NCBI GenBank assembly: GCA_016218915.1
Contig: JACRCQ010000041.1
Coordinates: 1-64,000 of the forward strand
DNA: 64,000 nt
DNA from: Deltaproteobacteria bacterium
GTDB lineage: Bacteria; Myxococcota_A; Polyangia; Polyangiales; Polyangiaceae
Direction of reading: 5' to 3'
The position numbers and the translations under genes are program-made. Of the stretch, positions 16,672 through 24,714 are shown piece by piece. The notes below the pieces were generated by a model. The model saw nothing but the letters and a program-made list of their open reading frames with translations. It did not search any database and had not been told where the DNA came from. How positions within the stretch are numbered: position 1 is the first letter of the stretch; each line of letters opens with the position of its first letter.

Positions 16672-16724
16672 GTGAAGTGTCCTGTCTGGGCATCCGGCGT
16701 TCAGCGCCAGGGTAAGGAATCTAC

Positions 16725-18353
16725 GTGGCGATCATCGGTGACATCGGCGCAGGCAATTCGCTCGGGCGCTACGAGCTCTTGATGCCCGTCGCCAGCGGCG
16801 GAATGGCAGTCGTCTGGGCCGCCCGCCTCCAGGGCACTCGAGGGTTCTCGAAGATCGTCGCCATCAAGACCATGCGCCCGGAGATGGTCGAGGATCCGCA
16901 GTTCGAGCAGATGTTCCTCGACGAAGCCTCGCTGGCATCGCGGATCCGTCACCCCCATGTGGTGGAAATCCTCGACCTCGGCGACGAAAAGGGCGTGCTG
17001 TTCCTGGTGATGGAGTGGATCGACGGCGAGCCACTTCACGTGCTGTTGAAAGAGGCCTCGACCAAGGGTGGCATCCCTCTTCCGATCGCAACTCGAATCG
17101 GAATGCAGGTTTGCGCCGGTCTGCATGCTGCCCACGAGCTGCGCGACGATTCCGGAAAGCTCGTGGGTCTCGTCCATCGGGATGTCAGCCCGCAGAACGT
17201 CCTCGTCACCTGGGATGGGGTGGCGAAGGTCGTGGACTTCGGTGTGGCAAAGGCGCTCGGACGAGGCGCAGGCGAGACGTCCGCAGGCCAGGTCAAGGGC
17301 AAGACCGCGTGGATGGCACCTGAGCAGGCCAGGGGCGGAGCGATCGATCGGCGCAGCGACGTGTTCGCGATCGGCAGCCTGCTGTACACGATGACCACGG
17401 GCAGGCATCCCTTCCGTCGGGAAACCGATATCGCCACCATGTTGAACATCTGCTCCGAGGACCGCGCCTACCGTCCGGGCAAGCTCGTCCTCGGCTACCC
17501 GCCGCAGCTGGAAAAGGCCTTGATGCAGGCCCTGGAGAAGGACCCTGCCAAACGCTTCCCCACGGCCAACGACTTTCTCAAAGCGCTCGATCACGCCCTG
17601 CCGAGCAACATGCGCGTGAGCTCCGACGAGGAGACTGCCCAATGGGTTCGTGGGTTGGTGGCAGAGCGGTTCGAGAAGCGCAGGGAGAAGCTCAAGGAGG
17701 CGCTGCGCATCTCGGACGAACGGACTGCCGGGGCTGCGCAGAAGGCCAAGGAGATCACCAACTCGAAGATGCTGCCCTTGAGCGAGGCATCCGGCTCCGG
17801 CACCAGGGCGCCAGTCACCGGTCCTGCGAATCCGCCCGAGGTCGAGCGATGGTCGGTGACTGATTCGAATCCCGACTCCGGTGAGGTCGCTTCGGGCGGC
17901 GCTCCGGAATCGCGATCCGGCGCTGCAGTGCTCATGCCTCCGGAGATGTCGTCGATCTCCCAGTCCGCTGGCCGCAAGCCGACGCGCTTGACCGCCATGG
18001 TCGTCGGCATCCTCGCTGTCGCCGCAGTGATCGGCGTTGTGGCATTCCTGCGCATGGGCGGCAAGAACGACCAGGCTGTTGCAGCTTCGCCGCCGTCCGC
18101 GACGTCGGCCCGTTCGACTCCAGCTCCGGAGCCATCGGCGTCCGCGGCGCCCGCTGCGAGCGCATCGGCCTCTTCGACGCCTCCGGAAAGCTCGGCCGTA
18201 GCTTCGGCGGAGCCGACACCGAGCGCAAAGGGGCCAGCGGCAAAAACGCCAGGAGGCAAGTCGACGGCCGGTACCAAGGCAACGAGCACTGCGACCGCCG
18301 CTGCCGTTCCCACGTCCACGGTCGTGCCGCAGATTCGCAATCCGGGATTCTAG
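16725..18353 (+). CDS. transmembrane Ser/Thr protein kinase, HRDVSPQN type
   Basis: 542-residue Hanks-type kinase starting at GTG. The catalytic domain spans residues about 14-290 with ASGGMAVVW as the Gly-rich loop, AIKTM Lys, HRDVSPQNVL (near residue 151), DFGVAKAL and MAPEQARGG. The loop has Ser where most kinases have Lys (HRDxKxxN), a substitution frequent in myxobacterial kinases and usually compatible with activity. A Ser/Pro/Thr-rich juxtamembrane linker precedes one membrane helix (about 423-443) and an Ala/Ser/Pro-rich extracytoplasmic tail with no recognisable domain. It is co-directional with the previous kinase but has its own candidate promoter. It converges with the PEGA gene with 9 bp between stops. 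Confidence 0.92.
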   Translation: MAIIGDIGAGNSLGRYELLMPVASGGMAVVWAARLQGTRGFSKIVAIKTMRPEMVEDPQFEQMFLDEASLASRIRHPHVVEILDLGDEKGVLFLVMEWIDGEPLHVLLKEASTKGGIPLPIATRIGMQVCAGLHAAHELRDDSGKLVGLVHRDVSPQNVLVTWDGVAKVVDFGVAKALGRGAGETSAGQVKGKTAWMAPEQARGGAIDRRSDVFAIGSLLYTMTTGRHPFRRETDIATMLNICSEDRAYRPGKLVLGYPPQLEKALMQALEKDPAKRFPTANDFLKALDHALPSNMRVSSDEETAQWVRGLVAERFEKRREKLKEALRISDERTAGAAQKAKEITNSKMLPLSEASGSGTRAPVTGPANPPEVERWSVTDSNPDSGEVASGGAPESRSGAAVLMPPEMSSISQSAGRKPTRLTAMVVGILAVAAVIGVVAFLRMGGKNDQAVAASPPSATSARSTPAPEPSASAAPAASASASSTPPESSAVASAEPTPSAKGPAAKTPGGKSTAGTKATSTATAAAVPTSTVVPQIRNPGF

Positions 18354-18362
18354 CCGGTCCTC

Positions 18363-19406
18363 TCAGAACCTGCCGATGAACGTGGCCCCAGGCGTGGCCG
18401 CCGGCCCACCGGGAGCGACGCCAAAGGCGGATTGGCTGGTGGAGGAGGGCTTCTTGTGGGTGAAGTACAGCACGGCACCTGCGGCGATTCCGACGGCGCC
18501 GACGGCGAGGGTGACGTTCGCGACGGTATTGTAGGTCTTGCCTTTGTTGTACGTGTCCTCTGCGCTCGCAGGGCATGCGTCGCGGCTCGGCCCGCACACC
18601 GCGTCGAGATCGCTGGTGGTCCCTGCGCGAAGACCGTAGAAGACCCCGGACGCGATCAAGCTGGCAACGCCGACTCCGCCCACGACGAAGGGAAGGACAT
18701 AGGGCTTGGGAGGCGGTCCCGAATCTGCGGCGGGGGGAGTGACCGGAGCGACGGGCGGGGTGGAGGAGGGGGCAGCGGCAGGGATCGGATCGAGGTTGAT
18801 CTCGACCGGCTTCTTGGACTTCTCGGCGATGTCGATGGAGAGTGACATCGGCTTGAATCCCGAGGCCTTGGCTTCCACGGTGTGCGGGCCCGGGTTGATG
18901 GGCATCTCCTTGCCGATCATGGAAGCGCCGATCGCCACACCGTCTACGGAGATCGAAGCCACAGCGGCATTGCGGCCGCGAAGGATCACGAGCTTGGGGA
19001 TGCGCTCGCGGAGCGAATCGAGGCGCGGGCCGACGACGGCGGAGACGTCCTGGGCCTTGGCATCGCGCGCATCTGCCGCTGCGAGCTCGTAGTCACCCAG
19101 AGCAGCCACGAGCTGGCCGAGATGCTCTTCGCACAGGGCGATGTTGTAGCGAACCTGCGGGGTCATCTTGACGTTGGAGACCTCGCGGAGAAGGCTGAGC
19201 GCCGTGGTCCAGTCACCAGCGGTCTCCAGCGAGATGGCGCGCTGGAACTGCTCGCGGGCCTTGTTCAGGGCGCTGTCCGCACCTCCGGCTGCGAGCGAAG
19301 GGGCACCGTGGCCAAGGCTCGCAGCGACAACCGCGAGGGTTGCCAGCACGCGACAAGCTCCCATCCTATCGATTGAGCGCATGATTGACATGGTGTGCAC
19401 CGTCAT
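18363..19406 (-). CDS. TPR and PEGA domain envelope protein
   Basis: 347-residue exported protein. The N-terminal signal region (GACRVLATLAVVAAS) is followed by tetratricopeptide-like helices (ALNKAREQFQRAISLE, YNIALCEEHLGQLVAAL; residues about 45-130). A PEGA domain follows (about 150-230: RNAAVASISVDGVAIG, INPGPHTVEAKASGFKPM), then a Pro-rich linker and two hydrophobic segments (VLPFVVGGVGVASLI, ANVTLAVGAVGIAAG). PEGA domains bind other proteins or cell wall at the surface. The ATG at 19406 overlaps the stop of the upstream Cys-rich gene as TGATG, implying translational coupling; inner ATGs at 19391, 19382 and 19364 are alternatives. Similar TPR-PEGA proteins often neighbour myxobacterial kinases. 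Confidence 0.85.
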   Translation of the reverse strand: MTVHTMSIMRSIDRMGACRVLATLAVVAASLGHGAPSLAAGGADSALNKAREQFQRAISLETAGDWTTALSLLREVSNVKMTPQVRYNIALCEEHLGQLVAALGDYELAAADARDAKAQDVSAVVGPRLDSLRERIPKLVILRGRNAAVASISVDGVAIGASMIGKEMPINPGPHTVEAKASGFKPMSLSIDIAEKSKKPVEINLDPIPAAAPSSTPPVAPVTPPAADSGPPPKPYVLPFVVGGVGVASLIASGVFYGLRAGTTSDLDAVCGPSRDACPASAEDTYNKGKTYNTVANVTLAVGAVGIAAGAVLYFTHKKPSSTSQSAFGVAPGGPAATPGATFIGRF

Positions 19407-22400
19407 CAGTTCCAGGTCGCATCGGTTGAGGTGGGGCAGTAGCAGGTCGAGCCTGTGGCGTTCAGGTAGGTATGACCTGCGACCGAGCCGCTGTTGTTCG
19501 TGTAGCACCACACCGCGCACTGCGTGGCTGTCTTGTTGTAGTAGCAGTCGGCGGTCTTGGACCCTGTCTTGCACCCCGCCCACGCGATGGTTCCCCCAGA
19601 GTTCCAGGCTGTGGCGGCCTCCTGCGCCATGGTGGCCGTGTAGGTGGACGGATCGCCGACCGTGCCCAGCGCGTGGCAGTCGTTGTAGGTCTGCCCTTGT
19701 CCGTTGTCGTGCACGCCCTGACACAGCGTGCCGCAGCACGGCGAGCCAGCGCAGCTCGTAAAGCTCGATTCGCAGCCGTCGTCCACGGTCGGAGCTGCCG
19801 GGAAGCTGCAGTTGCCGTGGCCTGACTGGCAAGCCGAGCTGCAGGTTCCGCCCGAGCACGTGAGCGTGGAGGTGTACGACGAGCTGCAGGCGCGACCGCA
19901 CGAGCCGCAGTTGGCGGTACTCGTATTCAGGTTCGATTCGCAGCCGTCGTCGGGCGTGGGGGAGGCCGGCTGGACGCAGTTGCCGAATCCTCCGACGCAC
20001 GTGGGATTGCAGCTGCCGGCCGTGCACGAGGTGGATTGCGCGTTGGCCACCGAGCAGGCGCGTGCGCACGCGCCGCAGTTGTTCACGTTGGTGTTCACGT
20101 TGGTCTCGCAGCCGTCGTCCGCAGCCGGCGCCACGGGCTTGCTGCAGTTGCCGAAGCCGGAGCTGCACGACGACGAGCAGACACCTGCAGAGCAGGCGAC
20201 AGCGTTGACGTTGACCAGCGAGCAGACCCTGCCGCATCCTCCGCAGTTGGCAGCGTCGACGGTCAGAGCGGTCTCGCACCCGTTGTCCGCCAGCGGAGCC
20301 GCGGGCGTGGTGCAGTTGCCGAACCCCGCATTGCAGCTCGACACGCACAGGCCCGCAGCGCAGGAGAGCGACGCGGCATTCGAGCCCGAGCAGGGACGTC
20401 CGCAAGCTCCGCAGTTGGCCGTGCTCGTGGACAGATCCGACTCGCAGCCGTCATCGAGAGCAGGCGCAGCAGGCTGGCTGCAGTTGCCGTAGCCCGCCTG
20501 GCAGCTCGAGGTGCAGACCCCGAGGGTGCAGGCGAGCGCAGACGCATGGGCGCCCGCGCAGGCGCGTCCGCATGCTCCGCAGCTCGACGTGTTGCTCCCT
20601 AGGTTCACCTCGCAGCCGGTGTCTGGATTGTTGTCGCAATCGCCCCAGCCGTTGAAGCAGGTGATCTTGCAGGCCCCGGCCGTGCACGCCGCGTTGCCGT
20701 TGTCGCTGTTGCACGCCTTGCCGCACACGCCGCAGTTGGCCAGGGTGTTGAGCTGCGTCTCGCAGCCGTTCGCCGCGTTGTTGTCGCAGTTGCCCCAGCC
20801 CGCGGCGCAGACGATCTGGCACGTGCTGTTGACGCAGGACGGCGTGCCGTTCGAGCTGCTGCACTTGATCCCGCATCCACCGCAGTTGTTGACGTCGTTG
20901 GTCGTGTTGATCTCGCAGCCGTTCTGGGGGTTGTTGTCGCAGTCGGCGGAGCCCGCCGGGCAATTCGAGCACCCGCACGTCCCCATGGTGCACTTCGGCG
21001 TGCATCCGGTCGGGCACTTGTTGCCGCACGTGCCGCAGTTGTTGATGTCCTGGTTCGTGTTCGACTCGCAGCCGTTGGCAGGGTTGCCGTCGCAGTCCCC
21101 ATAGCCGGAGGAGCATCCGGTGATCGCACACAGCCCGGTGGAGCAGCTGCCCGTTGCGTTCGCCGGCGCACAGGGCTGGCCGCAGCCGCCGCAATCCGTC
21201 AACGTGTTGAGCGGCTTCTCGCAGCCCGTGGCGTACTGCCCGTCGCAGTCCCCCCAGTTCGGCACGCAGGACAGCACGTCGCACGTCGTCCCGTTGCACG
21301 TCGGCGTCCCATGGTTCACCGAGCACACGGTCGTGCACGACCCGCAATGGTTGACATCCTGCGTGGTGGGCATCTCGCATCCGTTGCTCTTGATGCCGTC
21401 GCAATTGCCCCAGCCTGCGAGGCACGACACGATGTCGCAGGCGCCGTTGACGCACCCCGCGAGCGCGTTGGTGAACTGGCAGACGGTGCCGCAGACTCCG
21501 CAGTTCTCAGCGTCGGTCAGGATGTCCTTCTCGCAGCCGTTGGTCGCAACGGCGTCGCAGTCCGCAAAGCCGCTCTTGCACGAAGCGAGCACGCACTTGC
21601 CCGCCGAGCAGGTCGCGTTGGCGTTCGTGAGGTTGCATTCCACCGAGCAGCCGCCGCAATTGAGGGTGTCGGTCTGGACGTTCTTCTCGCAGCCGTCCGA
21701 CGACGAGCCGTTGCAGTCCGCGTAACCCGTGTCGCAGGAGGCCACTTCGCACACGGAGCCCACGCAGGCAGTAGAGGCGTGCGGAAGCGCTGCGCACACG
21801 AGCTTGCAGGCACCGCAGTTCGCCAGATCCGAGCTGGTGTTCACCTCGCAGCCATTGCCTGCGTTCAGGTCGCAGTCCGCCCATCCCTGGGTGCAGGTCG
21901 CGATCTCGCACACGCCCACCAGGCACGCACCTGTTGCGTGAGCAGGCTGGCAAGGAGCGTCGCACGCACCGCAGTTGGTCAGGCTCGACACCGTGTCCGC
22001 CTCGCATCCGTCGCTCGTCGAGCTGTTGCAGTTCCCCCAACCCGGATCGCAGGCCCCCACTCCGCAAGCCCCTGCGCTGCACCCCGCAGTACCATGGGGA
22101 ACCGGCGCGCACACGGTGCCGCACGCGCCGCAGTTGGCCATGTCGGTCGACAGATCCGCGCACTTGTCGCTGCAGCATGTCTGGCTCGAAGGGCAGCCGT
22201 GGTTCTGGTTGCAGCCAGGCAAGCACTTGGAGGCCTTGCAGACCGTGCCCAGCACGCAGTCGGAGTCGAGCAGGCATCCGATGCACTGGTGCGTCTGCAG
22301 ATCGCACTGCACCGTGCCGCCGTCGGTCTGGATCGACCCGTCCGTCGTGTCCGCGTCCTGCACGCCTCCCTCGCCCGGCGTACCCCCGTCGGCCGTGCCC

Positions 22401-22903
22401 GCATCCACCTGTGGCACGCAATCGCTCTGCGACTTGCACCCAGGCTCGCACGTCAGCGTCGCGGGCGCGCAGAACGTCGCGGCTGGACACTTGTCGTCGA
22501 GCGGCAGGCAGGTCCCGCACTTGCCCGTGGAGACTTCGCACAGCGGCTTCAAGGGGTCCGTGCACTCGGTGTTGTTCTTGCAGCCGGTCGGCCCGCCGTC
22601 CGCGTCGTCCTGCACTGCGCCGTCTCCGTCAGCTTGCTGCCCGTCAGGTGCATCCGAGGCTTCGGCAGCGTCCGCATCCGGCTTGGCATCCCAGACGTCG
22701 ACCGCTCCCTGGTCCTCGGAGGTGACGTCCGGGGTCGCGGCGGCGTCATCGGCCGTCGGGTCCTGGCTCGTGTCTCCAACGGAAGAATCCCCGCCCGGCG
22801 GCTTGTCGAAGCCCGAGTAGTCGGGGTAGCCGCAGGCGTTGAAGACCATGGAGGTCAGCACGAGGCTGCCTGCGCCCAGAAGCAAAATGACAGAGTTCCT
22901 CAC
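19406..22903 (-). CDS. giant Cys-rich repeat lipoprotein
   Basis: 1165-residue secreted protein with well over 100 Cys. I chose the GTG at 22903, which begins the signal VRNSVILLLGAGSL with the lipobox-like FNAC; the frame runs on to 23041 but overlaps the divergent gene's leader. Residues about 25-130 are an acidic Asp/Ala linker. The body has 15 copies of a 45-50 residue unit of the form G(W/F/Y)GNC..(D)GCE....NCGxCGxxC. The first 10 have a short loop (DGNPANGCE), the last 5 a longer one (PAAPxxDDGCE). A unique C-terminal domain of about 110 residues follows, with Cys/Tyr-rich strands (CYYNKTATQCAVWCYTNN). It is probably a disulfide-rich surface stalk. No enzymatic motif. It is first in an operon with the PEGA protein. 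Confidence 0.85.
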   Translation of the reverse strand: MRNSVILLLGAGSLVLTSMVFNACGYPDYSGFDKPPGGDSSVGDTSQDPTADDAAATPDVTSEDQGAVDVWDAKPDADAAEASDAPDGQQADGDGAVQDDADGGPTGCKNNTECTDPLKPLCEVSTGKCGTCLPLDDKCPAATFCAPATLTCEPGCKSQSDCVPQVDAGTADGGTPGEGGVQDADTTDGSIQTDGGTVQCDLQTHQCIGCLLDSDCVLGTVCKASKCLPGCNQNHGCPSSQTCCSDKCADLSTDMANCGACGTVCAPVPHGTAGCSAGACGVGACDPGWGNCNSSTSDGCEADTVSSLTNCGACDAPCQPAHATGACLVGVCEIATCTQGWADCDLNAGNGCEVNTSSDLANCGACKLVCAALPHASTACVGSVCEVASCDTGYADCNGSSSDGCEKNVQTDTLNCGGCSVECNLTNANATCSAGKCVLASCKSGFADCDAVATNGCEKDILTDAENCGVCGTVCQFTNALAGCVNGACDIVSCLAGWGNCDGIKSNGCEMPTTQDVNHCGSCTTVCSVNHGTPTCNGTTCDVLSCVPNWGDCDGQYATGCEKPLNTLTDCGGCGQPCAPANATGSCSTGLCAITGCSSGYGDCDGNPANGCESNTNQDINNCGTCGNKCPTGCTPKCTMGTCGCSNCPAGSADCDNNPQNGCEINTTNDVNNCGGCGIKCSSSNGTPSCVNSTCQIVCAAGWGNCDNNAANGCETQLNTLANCGVCGKACNSDNGNAACTAGACKITCFNGWGDCDNNPDTGCEVNLGSNTSSCGACGRACAGAHASALACTLGVCTSSCQAGYGNCSQPAAPALDDGCESDLSTSTANCGACGRPCSGSNAASLSCAAGLCVSSCNAGFGNCTTPAAPLADNGCETALTVDAANCGGCGRVCSLVNVNAVACSAGVCSSSCSSGFGNCSKPVAPAADDGCETNVNTNVNNCGACARACSVANAQSTSCTAGSCNPTCVGGFGNCVQPASPTPDDGCESNLNTSTANCGSCGRACSSSYTSTLTCSGGTCSSACQSGHGNCSFPAAPTVDDGCESSFTSCAGSPCCGTLCQGVHDNGQGQTYNDCHALGTVGDPSTYTATMAQEAATAWNSGGTIAWAGCKTGSKTADCYYNKTATQCAVWCYTNNSGSVAGHTYLNATGSTCYCPTSTDATWN

Positions 22904-23009
22904 GTTGTTAGAATAGCGCACTCGCGTCGACGATAGAATGGAATCGTTCGCAGATTCGCACCTGGGTTGCTGCCCATCCCCCATCGCGGCTAGGATGGGG
23001 ACTCCATCC

Positions 23010-23948
23010 ATGCTCCAACAGCCCATTTCCAAACTGCTCAACAGCGCGCGCTCCGTGGTGCTGGCCGGCTGCGGAAGCGGCTACGATGTGTTCGGCGCGG
23101 TTCCGCTGCTGTTCGAGCTGGCATTGCAGGGACGGCAAGTGCACCTGGCAAGCCTGTCGCATGCCGACCTGCCGAGCTTGCCCGGAGCCGCCGCCTTCCC
23201 CGGTTGTGCGAACTTGTACAAGATCGGAGTCGGTGCCGCCACGACCGACACATTCTGCCCCGAAGCCTGGCTGAGCCGCTGGGTCGAGGAGAAGCTTGGA
23301 CGGAGAATCCCTGTATGGTGCATGAAGCCCGATGGCGTGCAGCCGCTCCGACGAGCCTGGAGTCAGCTGCTCACGCACTGTGAGGCCGACTGCGTGATCC
23401 TGGTCGACGGCGGGCTCGACTGCGTGCTGCGCGGCGATGAAGTGTCCATCGGCTCGCCGGACGAGGACGTGTCGATTCTCGCGGCAATCTCGGGCATCGA
23501 CTCTGTGCGCAAGTTCATCGCCGGGCTCGGATTGGGGGCCGGGCTCGGGTTCGGAGTGCACCACGCCGACATCCTGCAACGAATTGCAGAGCTGACACGC
23601 GAACGAGGCTTTCTCGGCGGAACCGTCCTCAACGGCAACAACACGGCCGGCACGTTGTACCGCGAAGCCCTGCAATTCGCATTCGACCATCAACCTGGAC
23701 TGCCGAGAAGCCACATCCACGAGGCAATCCTCCGGTCGCTCGAAGGGGACTTCGGCGCCGAGTACACCAAAGGCTGGGTGTCGCCCCTGCTCTCCATCTA
23801 TTGGTTCTTCGATCTGATGGCGGTCGCACGAACCAACGTCCTTCTTCCTTGCGTGGATGGAACGCAGACGTTCGAGGAAGTCGGCGCCTGCATCCAGCGA
23901 GCGCGCGCAGGAATGAACCTTCGCCACTCAGGAACGATCCCCCCATGA
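23010..23948 (+). CDS. DUF1152 family protein
   Basis: 312-residue cytoplasmic protein of the DUF1152 family, whose function is not established. The start shows the family's nucleotide-binding-like loop SVVLAGCGSGYDVFGAVPL. Further family features are the VILVDGGLDCVLRGDE acidic segment, SPDEDVSIL and GLGLGAGLGFGVHHAD. The start at 23010 has GGGGA upstream and places the glycine loop at the usual distance from the N-terminus; ATG 22995 is an alternative. It is divergent from the Cys-rich repeat gene across about 106 bp and lies 78 bp before the next gene. Confidence 0.85.
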   Translation: MLQQPISKLLNSARSVVLAGCGSGYDVFGAVPLLFELALQGRQVHLASLSHADLPSLPGAAAFPGCANLYKIGVGAATTDTFCPEAWLSRWVEEKLGRRIPVWCMKPDGVQPLRRAWSQLLTHCEADCVILVDGGLDCVLRGDEVSIGSPDEDVSILAAISGIDSVRKFIAGLGLGAGLGFGVHHADILQRIAELTRERGFLGGTVLNGNNTAGTLYREALQFAFDHQPGLPRSHIHEAILRSLEGDFGAEYTKGWVSPLLSIYWFFDLMAVARTNVLLPCVDGTQTFEEVGACIQRARAGMNLRHSGTIPP

Positions 23949-24026
23949 GATTTGCGAGCAGGGCTGCTGCGCCCCGACGATCCGTGCACCGGCGTACCAT
24001 GTTGCTATCCCTGTCCTGAGGCCCCC

Positions 24027-24701
24027 ATGCTCATCCCGTGCCCGTCTTGCCGTCGCCATGTCCGAATCGCCGAACGCGCCTGCCCGTTCTGCGCTGCCGC
24101 AGCCCTGCTTGTCACCGGATGCGCGCATACTCCCGCGCCTACGCAGGACTCCGTGCCGCCGGTCAGCTCCACCGTCGTAGTTGCCTCCACCGCCCCTTCC
24201 TCCTCGCCATCTGACGTTCGGCTGGCGGATGCCGCAGCACCGGAGCCGACCCCCTCTGCGATCGCCTCTGCCGCTCCTCCCACGACTGCATCGCCGGAGC
24301 CCTCCGGACCCGCCCCGGCTCCCACGGTGGCGTCGAATCCCCCCAAGGATCCCCACAAGGTTGCGGTGTACGGGCCTCCGCCCGGCCCCAGGACAGCGCC
24401 TGTGTACGGTCCTCCACCCGGCCTGGATGAAGCCAGGAGCCCTGCGGACACTGCCAGCGTATTCGCAGCAGCCAAGCCGCACTTCCGCAAGTGCTGGGTG
24501 CAATCGTCGCCCACACAATCCGGCACGGCAACGGTGCAGCTGACGATCGCGCCCGACGGCAAGGTCTCCAAAGCTGCAATCGTGGATTCGACGCTGCCGC
24601 CGGAGGTCCAGGGGTGTCTGCTCGCGCGCGCGAAGATGCTTCGGTTCTCCCCTGCGAAGACCGAGACAGCGGTACGATTCCCTTTGCGATTCTCTCCCTG
24701 A
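24027..24701 (+). CDS. zinc-ribbon-headed lipoprotein-like protein with AgmX-type C-terminal domain
   Basis: 224-residue protein. It opens with a zinc-ribbon-like CPSCRRHVRIAERACPFC (residues 4-21), directly followed by a hydrophobic stretch ending in a lipobox-like LVTGC (AAALLVTGCAHTP). Residues about 40-140 are a Ser/Pro/Ala linker with GPPPG repeats. The C-terminal 80 residues (FRKCWVQSSPTQSG, TIAPDGKVSKA, VQGCLLARAKMLRFSP) follow the AgmX/PglI C-terminal pattern: paired Cys, a G-x-V strand and an FP-like end. If the Cys is lipidated, the zinc ribbon would lie in the cleaved signal peptide, so it may instead be a membrane anchor with a cytoplasmic zinc knuckle. The function is unknown. 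It is probably co-transcribed with the next gene 13 bp downstream. Confidence 0.75.
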   Translation: MLIPCPSCRRHVRIAERACPFCAAAALLVTGCAHTPAPTQDSVPPVSSTVVVASTAPSSSPSDVRLADAAAPEPTPSAIASAAPPTTASPEPSGPAPAPTVASNPPKDPHKVAVYGPPPGPRTAPVYGPPPGLDEARSPADTASVFAAAKPHFRKCWVQSSPTQSGTATVQLTIAPDGKVSKAAIVDSTLPPEVQGCLLARAKMLRFSPAKTETAVRFPLRFSP

Positions 24702-24714
24702 CAGGAGGCGGACC

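Noticed and set aside
19406-22903. Calling the Cys-rich repeat protein an enzyme such as a tryptophan synthase subunit
   Set aside because: Proteins of this kind in myxobacteria sometimes carry such labels, but there is no TIM-barrel or catalytic motif here, only disulfide-type repeats.
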